Origin: Capitulum mitella
Lineage: Eukaryota > Arthropoda > Thecostraca > Pollicipedomorpha > Pollicipedidae
Length of the DNA: 64,000 nucleotides
Reading direction: 5' to 3'
Assembly (NCBI GenBank): GCA_030062745.1
Contig: CP099839.1
Coordinates: 20,841,324-20,905,323 of the forward strand
The stretch's first letter is position 1. Each line of letters starts with the position of its first letter. The translations under genes and the position numbers were made by a program. The notes beneath the pieces are model-generated. The model was given only the letters and a program-made list of their open reading frames with translations. It made no database searches and was not told where the DNA came from. Shown here piece after piece: positions 11,118 through 21,890 of the stretch.

Positions 11118-12262
11118 TCAGTGACCAAACCACTTCGACAGATCTACGACAAATGATGAATTTTTGCCGTCTGCGTATGTGATGTTAATCATACAATCGT
11201 TAAACCGTGGGTTAATAAATGTTCCAGCACTCACGTTGAGAGCCTCAACCCGTTTCTCTTGATGTTGGTGGTTCTCTGAGCCTGTGTTTTGGGCTTTATT
11301 TTGCTTCAGCAGTGTCCTGGCCATTTTCTTCTGTACGTGAATGTTTACATCAGTATATGACGGCAAGCTTTGTATGTTCTTGTGACCAGTTGACCGAGCA
11401 ACACGCCGAGGGGCATATCCGCCTTCTAGCAGCCATTTTGCTGTTGTTTGTCTCCCGCTGTGGTTCACAAAAATCCTTGTAGTCCAGCCTGCTCTGTCAT
11501 TGTTGACATCAAATTGTCTAGGGTTTTTCATCAATCGGCGCCTTTTTGAACCATGACCCAGTTTCACTTCTTGCGTGGTTGATTGCCAGGAAAAATCTGA
11601 AATCGTCTGTTTTTGCTTCCGTTGGTCGGTTGCATTCTATTGTTTTGTATTTCCTCACTGCACAGCGCGATTTGTCATTGCTTGCCCCCAGTTTGGGCGC
11701 AAAACACCTGCACGATCCACCCTTTGAAACATCACCCTGGCGTGTTTTAGTGCGTCGCTCAGTAAATTCCAGATACTCCATTCTGTTCTTGCCCTTAAGC
11801 TTCACATTACCCCACTGCATTTGTGTCGATTCCTGCCGACCTCGCAGCTCAGATCCCACAGTAAATAACCACCACCAGGTTGTAGTTAGAGCCTCCGATA
11901 AATGCAGACCACATATGCCCTTTTTCCGTATCGCCTCTTCGTCATTAATAGCTGGTGGCTGCACTCGGTAAGGTCGGTTGCCTTTGCCATGTCCCTTAAG
12001 AATTTCCATTTTTACAACTATCGAAGGCTGAGAGCGGGGAAATAACACAGACTTGGTAATTTTTCCTCCATATAGCTGTGTTGACATAGTTACGTTCCAC
12101 TGAATACTGAATTGCCTTCACGGAGCCTGACTCTAATTCACCGCCATCTTTGCGCTTTGCGTCTTTGAAAAACTCTGCTAAAAGAATATGAAGGCGGTCT
12201 TGTTTGATTTCTTCAGAAGGCACTTTAAACCCCTTTTTCTTCAAGAAATCGCCGAATGTTTC
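11118..12262 (-). pseudogene. Crypton/KIAA1958-like tyrosine recombinase relic
   Basis: This is a minus-strand gene for a tyrosine (phage-integrase-fold) DNA recombinase, now spread over three frames. The 5' piece (12262-~12085) reads ETFGDFLKKKGF then LAEFFKDAKRKDG, and resembles the helical core-binding N-terminal domain. The middle piece (~12087-11518) carries SELRGRQE with the first catalytic arginine, and YLEFTERRTKTRQG, the beta-hairpin with the active-site lysine. It ends FFLAINHA...WFKKAPI. The last piece (to the stop at 11118) has the box-II set: NHSGRQTTAKWLLEGG (His-x-x-Arg), GHKN (second His) and SLPSY (candidate nucleophilic Tyr, residue 71 of that piece). All catalytic residues are visible. 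Two frame changes, near 12070 and 11530, plus a stop just upstream of 12262 show it is broken. The family includes Crypton transposons and KIAA1958-like host genes. No terminal repeats are seen, as expected for Cryptons. The frame assignment is secure; the exact family is inferred. Confidence 0.78.
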
Positions 12263-12884
12263 TTATGTCGGAAAGGGTCCTTGTTTTTGTTTTGTTTTTT
12301 GTTTTTTGTTTCGATTGGTTGTCATTAATGTGGGAACCGATTTCTTCTGATAGCCCATTCCAAAAACTTCTGATGTCGTTGTTTTCAAGCACATCTAATT
12401 TTCATCTCAGAAGTCCATTTTGCTCGTCGGACATGCCTTTCTAGTGTAGCTCATTGAGCCCTGTCTGCCAATTTTCCTTGATATATGAGGGATGATAACG
12501 CTGATGTGAGAACTTAGTGGCCCATGGGTGCAGGACATTGTCAGTGACGAGAAATGTTGCACTTGGCAAGGAACAGGGCAGCTGCGGTGTATTGCAGAGA
12601 CTAGCTAGACTCCTGGCAGGGGTCCAGGATGGATAACTAGACTCCAGGATGGCGAGGAAAGCATATACTATAGCTGTATGGAATATACAGCAACCCCCGG
12701 AACGAAACAGCAACAGCCGGACAGCGGCAGAGCGCGGCGCGGCACTCGGAGTCACCAAACACTCTCTTCCTCGGCACGCCAGGCCGAGGGGTTGACATGA
12801 AGCGGCAGATCGATTGGAGCTCACCAAGAGCATCCCAAGGGTGGCATTCCTGGCACGCTCAGGGGCGGCTAGGAGGAGCATGGC
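12263..12884. other. Unassigned sequence between recombinase relic and minisatellite
   Basis: The first ~200 bases could hold more of the recombinase N-terminus in decayed form, but I cannot trace it. From about 12600 GC content rises towards the minisatellite. The minus-strand open frame 12441-12929 shows no domain and runs into the repeat. Confidence 0.35.
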
Positions 12885-13792
12885 GTCAGAGGCGGGCTGG
12901 AGGTGACGTCTGCGCCGGCAGTGACGCATCAGGGTCAGTCACGGGTGACGTCTGGACGGGCAGTGACTCGTCAGCGGTAGGCCAGAGGTTATGTTCGCCG
13001 GCAGTGACGCGCGGAGCCAACGTCTGTGCCGGCAGGAGCACGTCAGAGGCAGGCCAGAGGGGACGTCTGTGCTGGCGGTGACGCGCCAAAGGCAGGTCGG
13101 AGGTGACAGGAGTGGCTCGTCAGAGGCAGGCCAGAGGTGGCGTCTGCGCCGGCAGTGACGCGTCAGAAACAGTCAGGAGAGACGTCTGTGCCGGCAGTGA
13201 CGCGTCAGAAACAGTCAGGAGAGACGTCTGTGCCGGCAGTGACGCGTCAGAAACAGTCACGAGAGACGTCTGTGCCGGCAGTGACGCGTGAAAGGCAGGC
13301 CAGAGGTGACAGGAGTGACGCGTCAGAGGCAGGCCAGAGGTGACGTCTGCACCGGCAGTGACGCGTCAGAAACAGTCAGGAGAGACGTCTGCGCCGGCAG
13401 TGACGCGTCAGAGCCAGGCCAGAGGTGGCAGGAGTGACGCGTCAGAGCCAGGCCAGAGGTGACAGGAGTGACGCGTCAGAGGCAGGCCAGAGGTGACGTC
13501 TGCGCCGGCAGTGACGCGTCAGAAACAGTCAGGAGAGACGTCTGTGCCGGCAGTGGCACGTCAGAAACAGTCAGGAGAGACGTCTGTGCCGGCAGTGACG
13601 CGTCAGAAACAGTCAGGAGAGACGTCTGTGCCGGCAGTGGCGCGTCAGAAACAGTCAGGAGAGACGTCTGTGCCGGCAGTGACGCGTCAGAGGCAGGCCA
13701 GAGGTGGCAGGAGTGACGCGTCAGAGGTAGGCCCGAGGTGAAGTCTGTGCCGGCAGTGACGCGCGGATCCAGGTCAGGAGTGACGTCTGTGC
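12885..13792 (+). repeat. 42/43-bp CpG-rich minisatellite
   Basis: A clean unit of 42 bp starts GTGACGCGTCAGAAACAGTC and ends GTCTGTGCCGGCA (for example starts at 13155 and 13197). A second type, 43 bp, has GAGGCAGGCCAGAGGTGAC in place of AAACAGTCAGGAGAGAC. A shorter ~34-bp type ends GGCAGGA. Types are interleaved, with about 20 units in all. Each carries the perfect palindrome TGACGCGTCA. Open frames across it arise because 42 is a multiple of 3 and the unit lacks stops; they are not taken as genes. Confidence 0.9.
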
Positions 13793-14450
13793 CGCTGTTG
13801 CGGGGGACGGCGGCAGCGCGGTGGACGAGGCGGCCCTGTGCCCGTTTGTCCGGCGGCGGTCCGTACCCCGGTCACGGCCGGTGGACACAAAATGCGCGGC
13901 CGCATGCCGCGGCCATTCCTCGCCGACGGGCCGAGCCCAAAAATGCGATATACGATCCTTGCTGGCGTCTTTGTACTTTAGTCTGTCTTGGCTCGGTCCT
14001 CAGACGAAGTATTTACTGCCGGAGCGGTGCCGTGGCCAGCCTGCATCCCAGCTAATTAGTGCGCAAGGAGGCCGAGCCACCGTATAGGGGCGCCGCAGCC
14101 GGCGGCGCAGCTCGGCCGTCCGGCTTCGCTGTTAACGGCATGGCGACACATGCCGGCCGAACGGCGGCCAAGCCGGGACTGGCCGGGCGGCCGCCACAGA
14201 CCCGCGCATCTCGGCTGATTAAGGTTTCGCGGCTGCAGCCGCCGGACCGTGTGGCGCCTGCGTAACGTGGGGCTTCTCTAATCCAGTTATTCAGAGAACA
14301 TCGCCGCCAGAACTGAGGAGCTGAAACCATACACGGACCGTGACGTCACGACGCCCAGGCCGCCCCGAACGTCAGGGTGGGACGAGCGGTACTACACCCA
14401 GTCCGTCCCGATCGTCAGGCTGAAACGCTCGGCACTACATTCAGTCCGTT
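13793..14450. other. CpG-rich block adjoining the minisatellite
   Basis: GC- and CpG-dense sequence with several open frames on both strands (for example 13738-14055 plus and 14052-14330 minus), none with a recognisable domain. It could be a CpG island or the flank of the amplified repeat. Nothing in it decides between these. Confidence 0.4.
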
Positions 14451-14479
14451 CCGATCATAAAGTTAGACCGCTTGACAAC

Positions 14480-16860
14480 ATATTAGTGCTTCGAATGGCT
14501 AGTCGCCTTTTCAAGTGTCACTGACTTTGAACTCACAATGCATTTGACCCGGTTCTGGGACGATTTTTAGCGCTTATTTCAGCAATGGTAGCCAATTTTG
14601 CCTCTCCAAGGTAGAAGCACATATCTTTTGGCATAAACACATCACGAAGGATGATAATGACATTTGGCCCATCCTTGGCCTGACCTTGACTCAAAGAAAG
14701 AAAAATCACTGAATATAAGGGCTGATCAATTTCAAAACCAAGTTGCTATACAAGCATGGTATGCAGGAACTTCTGTTACAGCAGCACTACGAAGAAGGAC
14801 AAAGATGGCAAACGGCACAATATTCTCTTTCGCAGTGGCTCAAGAGGCCAAAAAATAATCTGAAAGGGTCAAATCGTATGTCATTAGGATAAGAAGAGGG
14901 CATAAAAGGATATGCGCTCGTCTCGTTTCGTTGCTCTATGCCAATCAGGAACGAAATGTGAGTAGGGATGGCACCCCCTCCTCCGCTCGTTGGGAGCGTA
15001 GGCCAAAACCCTGTGTCATATTTTAAACTCAGGGTCATCTCAGGTCAATGATTTAGGGCAGGTCAAGTAGCACCATATTTCAATGAAATTAAAGTGTCAT
15101 ACCATTTTGCAAAATGCCTCGATTGGCATGATATTGGCCGCACATGTATATAACATGGCAAATGGAGCCATGCCGTCACCAGGAATTTTTGGAAGATGCC
15201 CAGGTTAGCTACATTATCTAAACTTTCGGCCTTTGTACCTTTGCTCTTACGACTGCGAGTCTAGTATGGTGGGTCTGAAGCTTGAATACACGTCCTGGTG
15301 CTTCTTATGTCCTTTGTATAAGTAGACATGTCTTTTGGCCTGTTACCTGGGGTCTGATAACGTTTCATAATGAGTTTTCAGACCCACAAAAGGGTACAAT
15401 TCATCGGTTTACAATCTTGGAATGGTTATAAGTACTCATATGCGCTTTGGAAGCACTGGCACTTGGTGAGAGTTACTTATCAAAGGTGTCCTAATCTCAT
15501 TTGAACTAGCCTAGCTTGATTTGGCCTTTTAAAATATTCTACTTGTTTTACATCACCACACACCTCGCATGGTCACAATGAATGCAAAATGTTTAAATAT
15601 TTAAAATACTCTTCTTGTTTTACATCCAATACACGCTGCATGGCCACTTTCTAGAAATGTGTTAACTGAGATGAAGCTTGCCATATTGACAGAACATGAG
15701 AAATGGAAGAATTCTACCATCTCAGTTTTTCAGAAATGTCAAGTCAAGTCAAATGTCAGCTAAGGTTATCGACTTTAGGTCGCCTGAACTTTCGGTCTTT
15801 TACTTTTGCTGTTGAGATTGTGAATCTGGTTCCGTTTCAGCCCGGTTTCAGCCCGCAACCGAATATAATTATTTGGTGTAATGCTGAGATGTTTATCAGT
15901 AGTCATATGCGCTTCGGAAGCACTGATGCAGAGTAAGAACTTCCTTGCCGGCGGTTACCCAGTCTCATTTGACCCAGGCTGCCTAATCTGACGTTTTAGA
16001 ATATTATGCTTCTTTGCGGCGCCTGTACACTTTGTACGCAATTTGTTTCCTTTGACAAATGAAACCATGCTGGTTTGTATGACCACAGTTGATGCGACAA
16101 AATGAATACACTTACCGTCGCGAAAGTAACTTCTCCCAAATATTAAGATTTTATTTTGCGAACGTGACCGGCGCCCGGTATCTGTAACGGGCTTATGTGC
16201 CCCCCCCCCCCAAAAAAAAAAATGCATTGGGCACGAGTTTCATGATAAAGAAATGATATTGCATGAATTTATGTTATATGACTTTGTATTGTATCGTGTC
16301 TGATCAATGGTAAAGTGGCAGTGATGCGACAGATACCAGGAGCGTCCGACGTATAGGCGTCAATCCTTGACCTAGACTGACCTTGTTTGACTTCACTATG
16401 ATAGTTGCAGACTGCATATGCGTATCACACACATTTGCGCATTTGCCAAACGCATTCTTTCATATTCAGAAAAAGCGCCTTACAAAAAGACAGAAAGACG
16501 AATTTTCTCACACGTTCAGCTCTGCTTGAAATGGTTAAATTGGCCGCAAGAGCCCCTTTTCCTCCCCACATGAGCAAATCTGGTATACTTTTCATTGTCA
16601 GTCTGCTTGAAGCCACGAAAAAGGCCTTGGTTATCAAAGCTTTCTGTCAAAAATGTTCTCAGGGTAATCTGACCTAGGACGACCTTTTGTGACCTTCATT
16701 TGCCCTTATGTAACGAAATCTGATTGCTTTCTTCTGGTTTCGCAATGCCATTCCAAAGATGTTTTATTTTTTCGGTGGGAGTTATAGTTCTGGAGATCCT
16801 GGTTATTTCTTAAGAACTCCCGGTCTGGCGACCGGGGATCTGGAGGCTTGCCTTGCGATC
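14480..16860 (+). repeat. Family E copy 1
   Basis: Follows the same order as 38940-40760: AGTCxGGGTCA near 15030, a TCATATGCGCTTxGGAAGCACTG motif occurring twice internally (15437 and 15904), a poly-C/poly-A run at 16200-16221, CCGACGTATAGGCGTCA at 16346-16362, GACxxTGTTTGACTT, a GCAGACT segment, and TATAGTTCTGGAGATC near 16783. No open frame is conserved between the two copies. Its ends are not clear. Confidence 0.6.
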
Positions 16861-17766
16861 GTTAATATGCATCATAGTCGAGCCAATTGTTTTTTTTTTT
16901 TACGCAGACCTGGCTGGTATATTTAGCAACGTCTCCACGCGTATCTTGCCATGCCCATGTTATGCTATGCCTTGCCCATATGTTGATTTGAACGCCTTAT
17001 GTTCACTGATGCGGCATGAACACACAGCCCAGGACTGGTTACGCATGGAATGAAGGTATTGACGGTAACACACTGATCTGTACATTCGTGATCAGAAAAA
17101 AACGAATATGATGCATGCTCCACAAAATGGACATTTCGTAATGCGTCAAGACCACGTCAAGGCTGCTAGCCATACATTACCATCCTACAGTATTAGCGAC
17201 ATGTACGGGCGCATTCTCTAAATCATACGACTGCCTCCACGTGATGACCGGTTTTGTCGTCATGCGAAAGCGAGATAAATGTAGAAGCTTGGGATTAATG
17301 TGAAGGTTTTGCACAAAGGACACTGTAAGGACTGCATATAAATTAGGAGAAAATAACGACCTTAGGCTAAAACTTGGTAGACGTTTTTGCAAATATTCGT
17401 GAAAACCGTGCTGGAAGCCAGAGGTGCAAAGGTTTTCCTTAAATAAATAAATATAAAATAACGCTGGCTCGTGCTCCAGCTCCAGCCACTGTAAAGACCT
17501 ACTGGACGCTTTGACACGGCATGGCCTGATGGGAATCCGGCACGTCACCGCTTAATAGTGTGCCATCATGTAAGCATATATCCGCAATAACGTTAATTTT
17601 ACAACAACTGGAAGAGCTGTAAGCAGTCATCATGTATATGCTAAGTGGTCAACTATCATCGCTGTCAAAAGCTTTGTTGTCGCAGGCTCAATACCTCATA
17701 TTTTTTTACTTCAGTACCCCATATTTTGTTTTCATTTCTTGGACGCATGGCATAGGCACGGCCTTC
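16861..17766. other. Unassigned sequence
   Basis: No gene is recognised. The minus-strand frame 17177-17548 (123 residues) has ordinary composition but no motif or paralogue in the window. Confidence 0.3.
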
Positions 17767-18981
17767 TTAACCCGTCCCCGACTGGGGGGCAGTTGACCGC
17801 CCCCTGAGGTTTTTCTGGGATTGCGAGAGAACAAACAAACACAGAGTCACGAAACTTCGCTTACCTATTGCTTCATCAGTTTTACATCTCGTGCCAAAAT
17901 TTTGACTTCAGGTCAGGTCAGATGCATGACCTAGGTCAGGTGAAACAGACCTATGTCCAAAAACGTTTAGCGCCCTGCAACTTTTTCGCAAAACAAGATG
18001 TCTCAATAATACTTTCAAAGATTAGTGATCGTGATAGATGCAACAAATCTGTTATCTCAGATTTTTTTCGGAACTTTCTGGGTCATGGACCTAAGCTCAA
18101 GCCCATTTTTAAGACATGTCGTTTTTTGGATATTGATGGAATATTTCATAACATTTTTAGTGTGGAGTCAAGCAGACATCTAGTTACCGTCATTGCGCAA
18201 AGTATCGATGACTTACATTCATTGACCTGAGGTCAGGTCACGAATAACTTTGGTGAACCAAAATGTACCACCGTCAAAATAAGCGATGAATTACTCAGAA
18301 TGGGTAGAAAATGGCAGAACTAGCTTGCACAGACGTAAGTAATACCAGGAATCTCAAAAAGTTTGAAAAAGTAGCATATTTTGCAAATAAACAGGCTCTC
18401 GCCAATAAACCTCCGCCAATTGTGTAGATTGGTAACTAATGAATTTTCCCAAAATTTAAGCATGGAAAACGATCACAAGAAGCACAAAGATCAATAAAAT
18501 TTGCACGGATAGGCTTTCTTCGCGAAAATAAAGAAACGCTAAATTAGTTCCCGTCAGTTTGCTACTGCATACGGCTGCGGCGCACGCCGACAGCCGGCGC
18601 GAGAATTGTCGTGTCTATAACAAACGTTTCGGCGTATATATTGAACAAATCTGGGAAATTAGACGTGTATCGGCATCCGCGGACCTTTACTTGTGCGCTG
18701 GTGCCTTTAGCTATGCGTTATTAGTCACAGCCCTTGAGATTCAGGCCATTTCTCGGTCTCATGCAGTCGGCTATGAGAAAACATATATAGAACGTAAATT
18801 GCTTACATATTATCTAAGACTAAAAATGAAACCAGTTTCGAGCTCTACTCGTCACAAGCTTTCCAACGGTATGCTTATTTTTATCGTGCGACCAACCGTT
18901 CGCGAGTTAGAGGGGGCGGCCAACTGCCCCCCCCCCCAGTCGCGCATGTTCGAAACCTACCGACGGTCGTGCGCGGGTTAA
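17767..18981 (+). mobile_element. Family B copy 1, TTAA-flanked 1.2-kb element
   Basis: Begins TTAACCCGTCCCCGACTGG at 17767 and ends CGTGCGCGGGTTAA at 18981. The ends are imperfect inverted repeats sharing TTAACCCG plus a CGAC core, with TTAA at both sides. The 1215-bp length nearly equals that of A. The order is: G/C-run block, GCGAGAGAACAAAC, GAGTCACGAAAC, an AGGTCA-rich stretch (17910-17940), TGACCTGAGGTCAGGTCA at 18223-18240, a TTTCGCGAAAATAAAGAA-like segment, GTGTATCGGCATCCGCGGAC, TTCGAGCTCTACTCGTCACA, then the closing GC block. The short frame near 18660 is shared with copy 2 (29642) but is not supported as a gene. Confidence 0.82.
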
Positions 18982-19741
18982 GCACAGGCCCTGCCCTGGG
19001 CACACCGTGCCCATGTTTAGGCACAGCGTCCTGCCTGCAGATGCTCAAAATTGCAACCACAGTGAAAACCATAAAATCCCAAAATCATTGCAGCGTTAGG
19101 TGCAGCAATAAATGCGAGCACAATGTAAGTTTTCTCGCCAAAAACACGGTGATATTCTTCACAGAGTATGTCAAAACAATTGTACCATGTCAGCTGTGGA
19201 CAACTGATCAGTAATTCTTACTGATCGTTTGATCACTTTATGAGCTGATCAGTCAATGAACCGATAGCTCATTATATCCCCCAAAAATACGTGTTCCATT
19301 GTTTCACTACCGATGTCCCATACAGTGTTCCCCATGACTTGGAACCTTCCATTTGACGTCAGGCACTTTGTCGCATGCTGCCACACAACCAATTTTTACA
19401 ACATTCTATTTATCATTGATATCTCACGACTCACATATGACCAGGAATGACTGGTGATGTTTTTGTTGATGCTGTTACATTAAACGTTCAAACGCAAAAA
19501 CACGTTCACACAAATCATAGTCGTCTCACTTGAGGTATATCGAAAATGGTCCACCTTCGCCCCAAAGAATGCATGTTTAGGGGTCGTTTCTGTTGCCAAA
19601 CTCCCAAGCATGAAGCGTACGAGTCCCGCACGACGAGTCAGATATCCACCTATAACAATAAAGGATCGACATTATCCACCTATAGTCATCAACAAATATC
19701 AACCTGTATATCTGATTCTATATTTTTTTAGACCCAAGATA
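18982..19741. other. Unassigned sequence
   Basis: No gene is recognised. A small perfect hairpin (GATCAGTAA, 3-base loop, TTACTGATC) lies at 19206-19226 within a cluster of TGATCA words. Confidence 0.35.
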
Positions 19742-19888
19742 GGGCGGAAAAGAGCGAGAAAGCAAAAGAGAACGTGGCAGGAAGGAAGGGAAGGAGAAAG
19801 GGGAAGGGAGGAAAGAAAAGGAAGAAGGACGGAAGGAGAGAGAGAAAGGGAGAGAGATAGATAGATAGAAAGAGAGAGGGACCCAAAT
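19742..19888. repeat. Purine-rich low-complexity tract
   Basis: A run of GGAA, GAAAG, GAGA and GATA units with almost no pyrimidines on the plus strand. It marks the left edge of the diverged satellite. Confidence 0.9.
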
Positions 19889-19924
19889 GAAGACATCCGA
19901 ATTTTTGACTAGGGTAATATGACA

Positions 19925-21440
19925 TGGCTTCCCGTGTCCCGTGGCTTCCCGTGTCTGTCAGGACCCTTTAGTGGACTGAGGCTCCTTTTAAAGTTTCACG
20001 TGTCCCTTGGGACGTCTCAGGCGCTCGTTCAGGGGCGTTTCAGGTGCAGTTTCAGGGGCACCTCGGACAGCCTCAGGGACTATTCTGGCAGTGCAGGGAC
20101 GCATAAGCCATCTCGGATTCCCTTCCGTCGTCCCTGGGACATTTTGCCGTCTAAGGAGCCCCTCAGACACTAACAAAGGCCCTCTATGAGTCTCTCTATG
20201 CCTTGTTAGAGGCGCCTCTGGCAATCCTCTAGGCCCTTTGGCCGTCTCAGTAGCTGTTTGGACATCTCAAGGTTTGGTAGTTTTAGGGATCCCTCTGGTC
20301 GTCTCAGTTTATCAGGTTCCTCTCTAGCAGTCTCAGTGGACCCCCTGTTGTCCTAGGTGTTCTTCTTATCGTCTCCGGGGAACATTTTTGTCGTCCCAGG
20401 GGCCCTCTGGCAGTTACGAAAGACCTTTTGGGAATTTCAAGGCTTTTGTGCAGTGTCATGGGCCCTCGGAGATTCTCCTGTGGTCTCCATGGCTGTCTCA
20501 GGGGTCTTCTTCTGTTACATCGGGTGTATCTGGCAGTCCTGGGGCCCCTCGAGCCGTAACAGGGGCCTTTGTTGGTGTTTCAGGGGCCTCATTGGCAGTC
20601 TAACACACTAGGGAGCTTTCTGGCCGTCTACAGCCCCAAACCGTCTTAGAGGCCCTTTTCTTGTCTTTGCCTCGCAAGGGCTCTCCGACCTTTCTGGCGG
20701 TGCCAGGGGTCGCCTGCGGTGTAGGAGCCCATCTTGCCGTCTCAGGAACCACCTGACCTTCCCGGGGTCCCCTGACAGCATCAAGAACCCCCAGATTTTC
20801 AAAAAGACCATTGTTATGGGGGCCTTGGGGCCCCTCTCAGGGTCGAGACGGTCACCAATGAATCCTTGTTCAGGAGGCTCCTTTGGCTGGTCAGGGTCTC
20901 CTTATGCTGTGCTAGGCACGCTCTTAAGTTCTTTTTGACTCAGCGGCCTCTTTGGGACCTTGAACGGTCTCATGAACCCCTTACCGTGCTGGGGCCCCTC
21001 TTGCGATCCCAGGAACCCTTGGAAAGATTTGTGGGTCCTTCTGTTTATCTTAGGGGTCTTCGTACGGTCTCAGGGTTTCATTAAGCCTCCCGGATGCCCT
21101 CTGACTACATGAAGAACCTTTAGCTTTTCACACAGGCCCGTGGAACCCATTCAAGGCCCCTATGACATTCCAGGGGCCCCCTTTGGACTCAGTCTTCACC
21201 TTGGTCGTCTCAAGGGCCTCATGGGCTCTTTAGCGATCTCAGGGGCACTATGTCGTGTTTGGGCCCTGTTGTGGTCTCAGGGGTTCTTTGGGAGTTTCAG
21301 GGGCTTTCTATGCTTCTCAGGGGTCATCTAAACTTTCCTGAGGCCCCTGACTGCATCAAGAGCCCGTCAGGTTCTTACAGAGACCCCATAAAGTTCATAC
21401 GGGGTTCCTTCGGGGCTCCTTTTAGGCCTGACACTGCTCA
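19925..21440. repeat. Diverged short-period satellite S1
   Basis: Phrases such as GTCTCAGGGGCCCCTTTGGC recur loosely about every 20-35 bases for 1.5 kb (for example around 20390-20410, 20530-20550, 21170-21190 and 21240-21300). Period and sequence drift, so this is an old tandem array. It lacks stops in places, giving spurious frames on both strands. Confidence 0.65.
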
Positions 21441-21890
21441 GGCCTTGGGAGGGGGGGGGGGGGCGATCGCCCAAATCGCTCTCCCCTTGGATCCGCGCGT
21501 AGCCCTTGTAATCCGTGGGACCCTATGTGATTTAAATTATTGTCGGCTTGTAAAGGGACCTCGCTGGAGTGTAGGGGACACTGCTTGCCTGTAAAGATGT
21601 TCCTACCGACCTGGCGGACGCTCTTTTCAAGTCGGCAGGAGCAATTTTACAGGCAATCAGGGACCCCTGAATGGATTTTTAGCCCGTAGGGGAGAGGGGC
21701 ACTGCCTGTCTGTAGAGGGCCCCTATCCGCCCATAAAGGGCCTCTTTCGGCCTCTGGAGGCGGGGCAGGGGCCCTCTTCCATACCAAAAGGAGGTCTTTC
21801 CATAGGCTGATAGGGGCCTTTTATGGGCCGACAGGTGACCCTCCCTAGACAAGCAGTTAACCCCGCTACAAGCTAGCAGGGGTCCCTAAA
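21441..21890. repeat. Diverged satellite S2, first array
   Basis: After a G-run at 21449-21463 the text changes to units like GGGGCCCTCTT...ACAGG and GGCCTTTTATGGGCCGACAGG. The same consensus, GGCCCTTTACAGGCCxxCAGG, recurs at 27590-28040. The period is roughly 20-30 bases and irregular. It probably derives from the same or a sister array as S1. Confidence 0.55.

Noticed and set aside
12885-13792. CRISPR-like array of regular repeats
   Set aside because: There are no variable spacers between constant repeats; whole units vary together, and the context is animal DNA.
18559-18981. Frame shared by B copies (18660 and 29642 regions)
   Set aside because: It is short, begins at different points in the two copies, ends in the terminal repeat and shows no domain; similarity follows the DNA rather than a protein.
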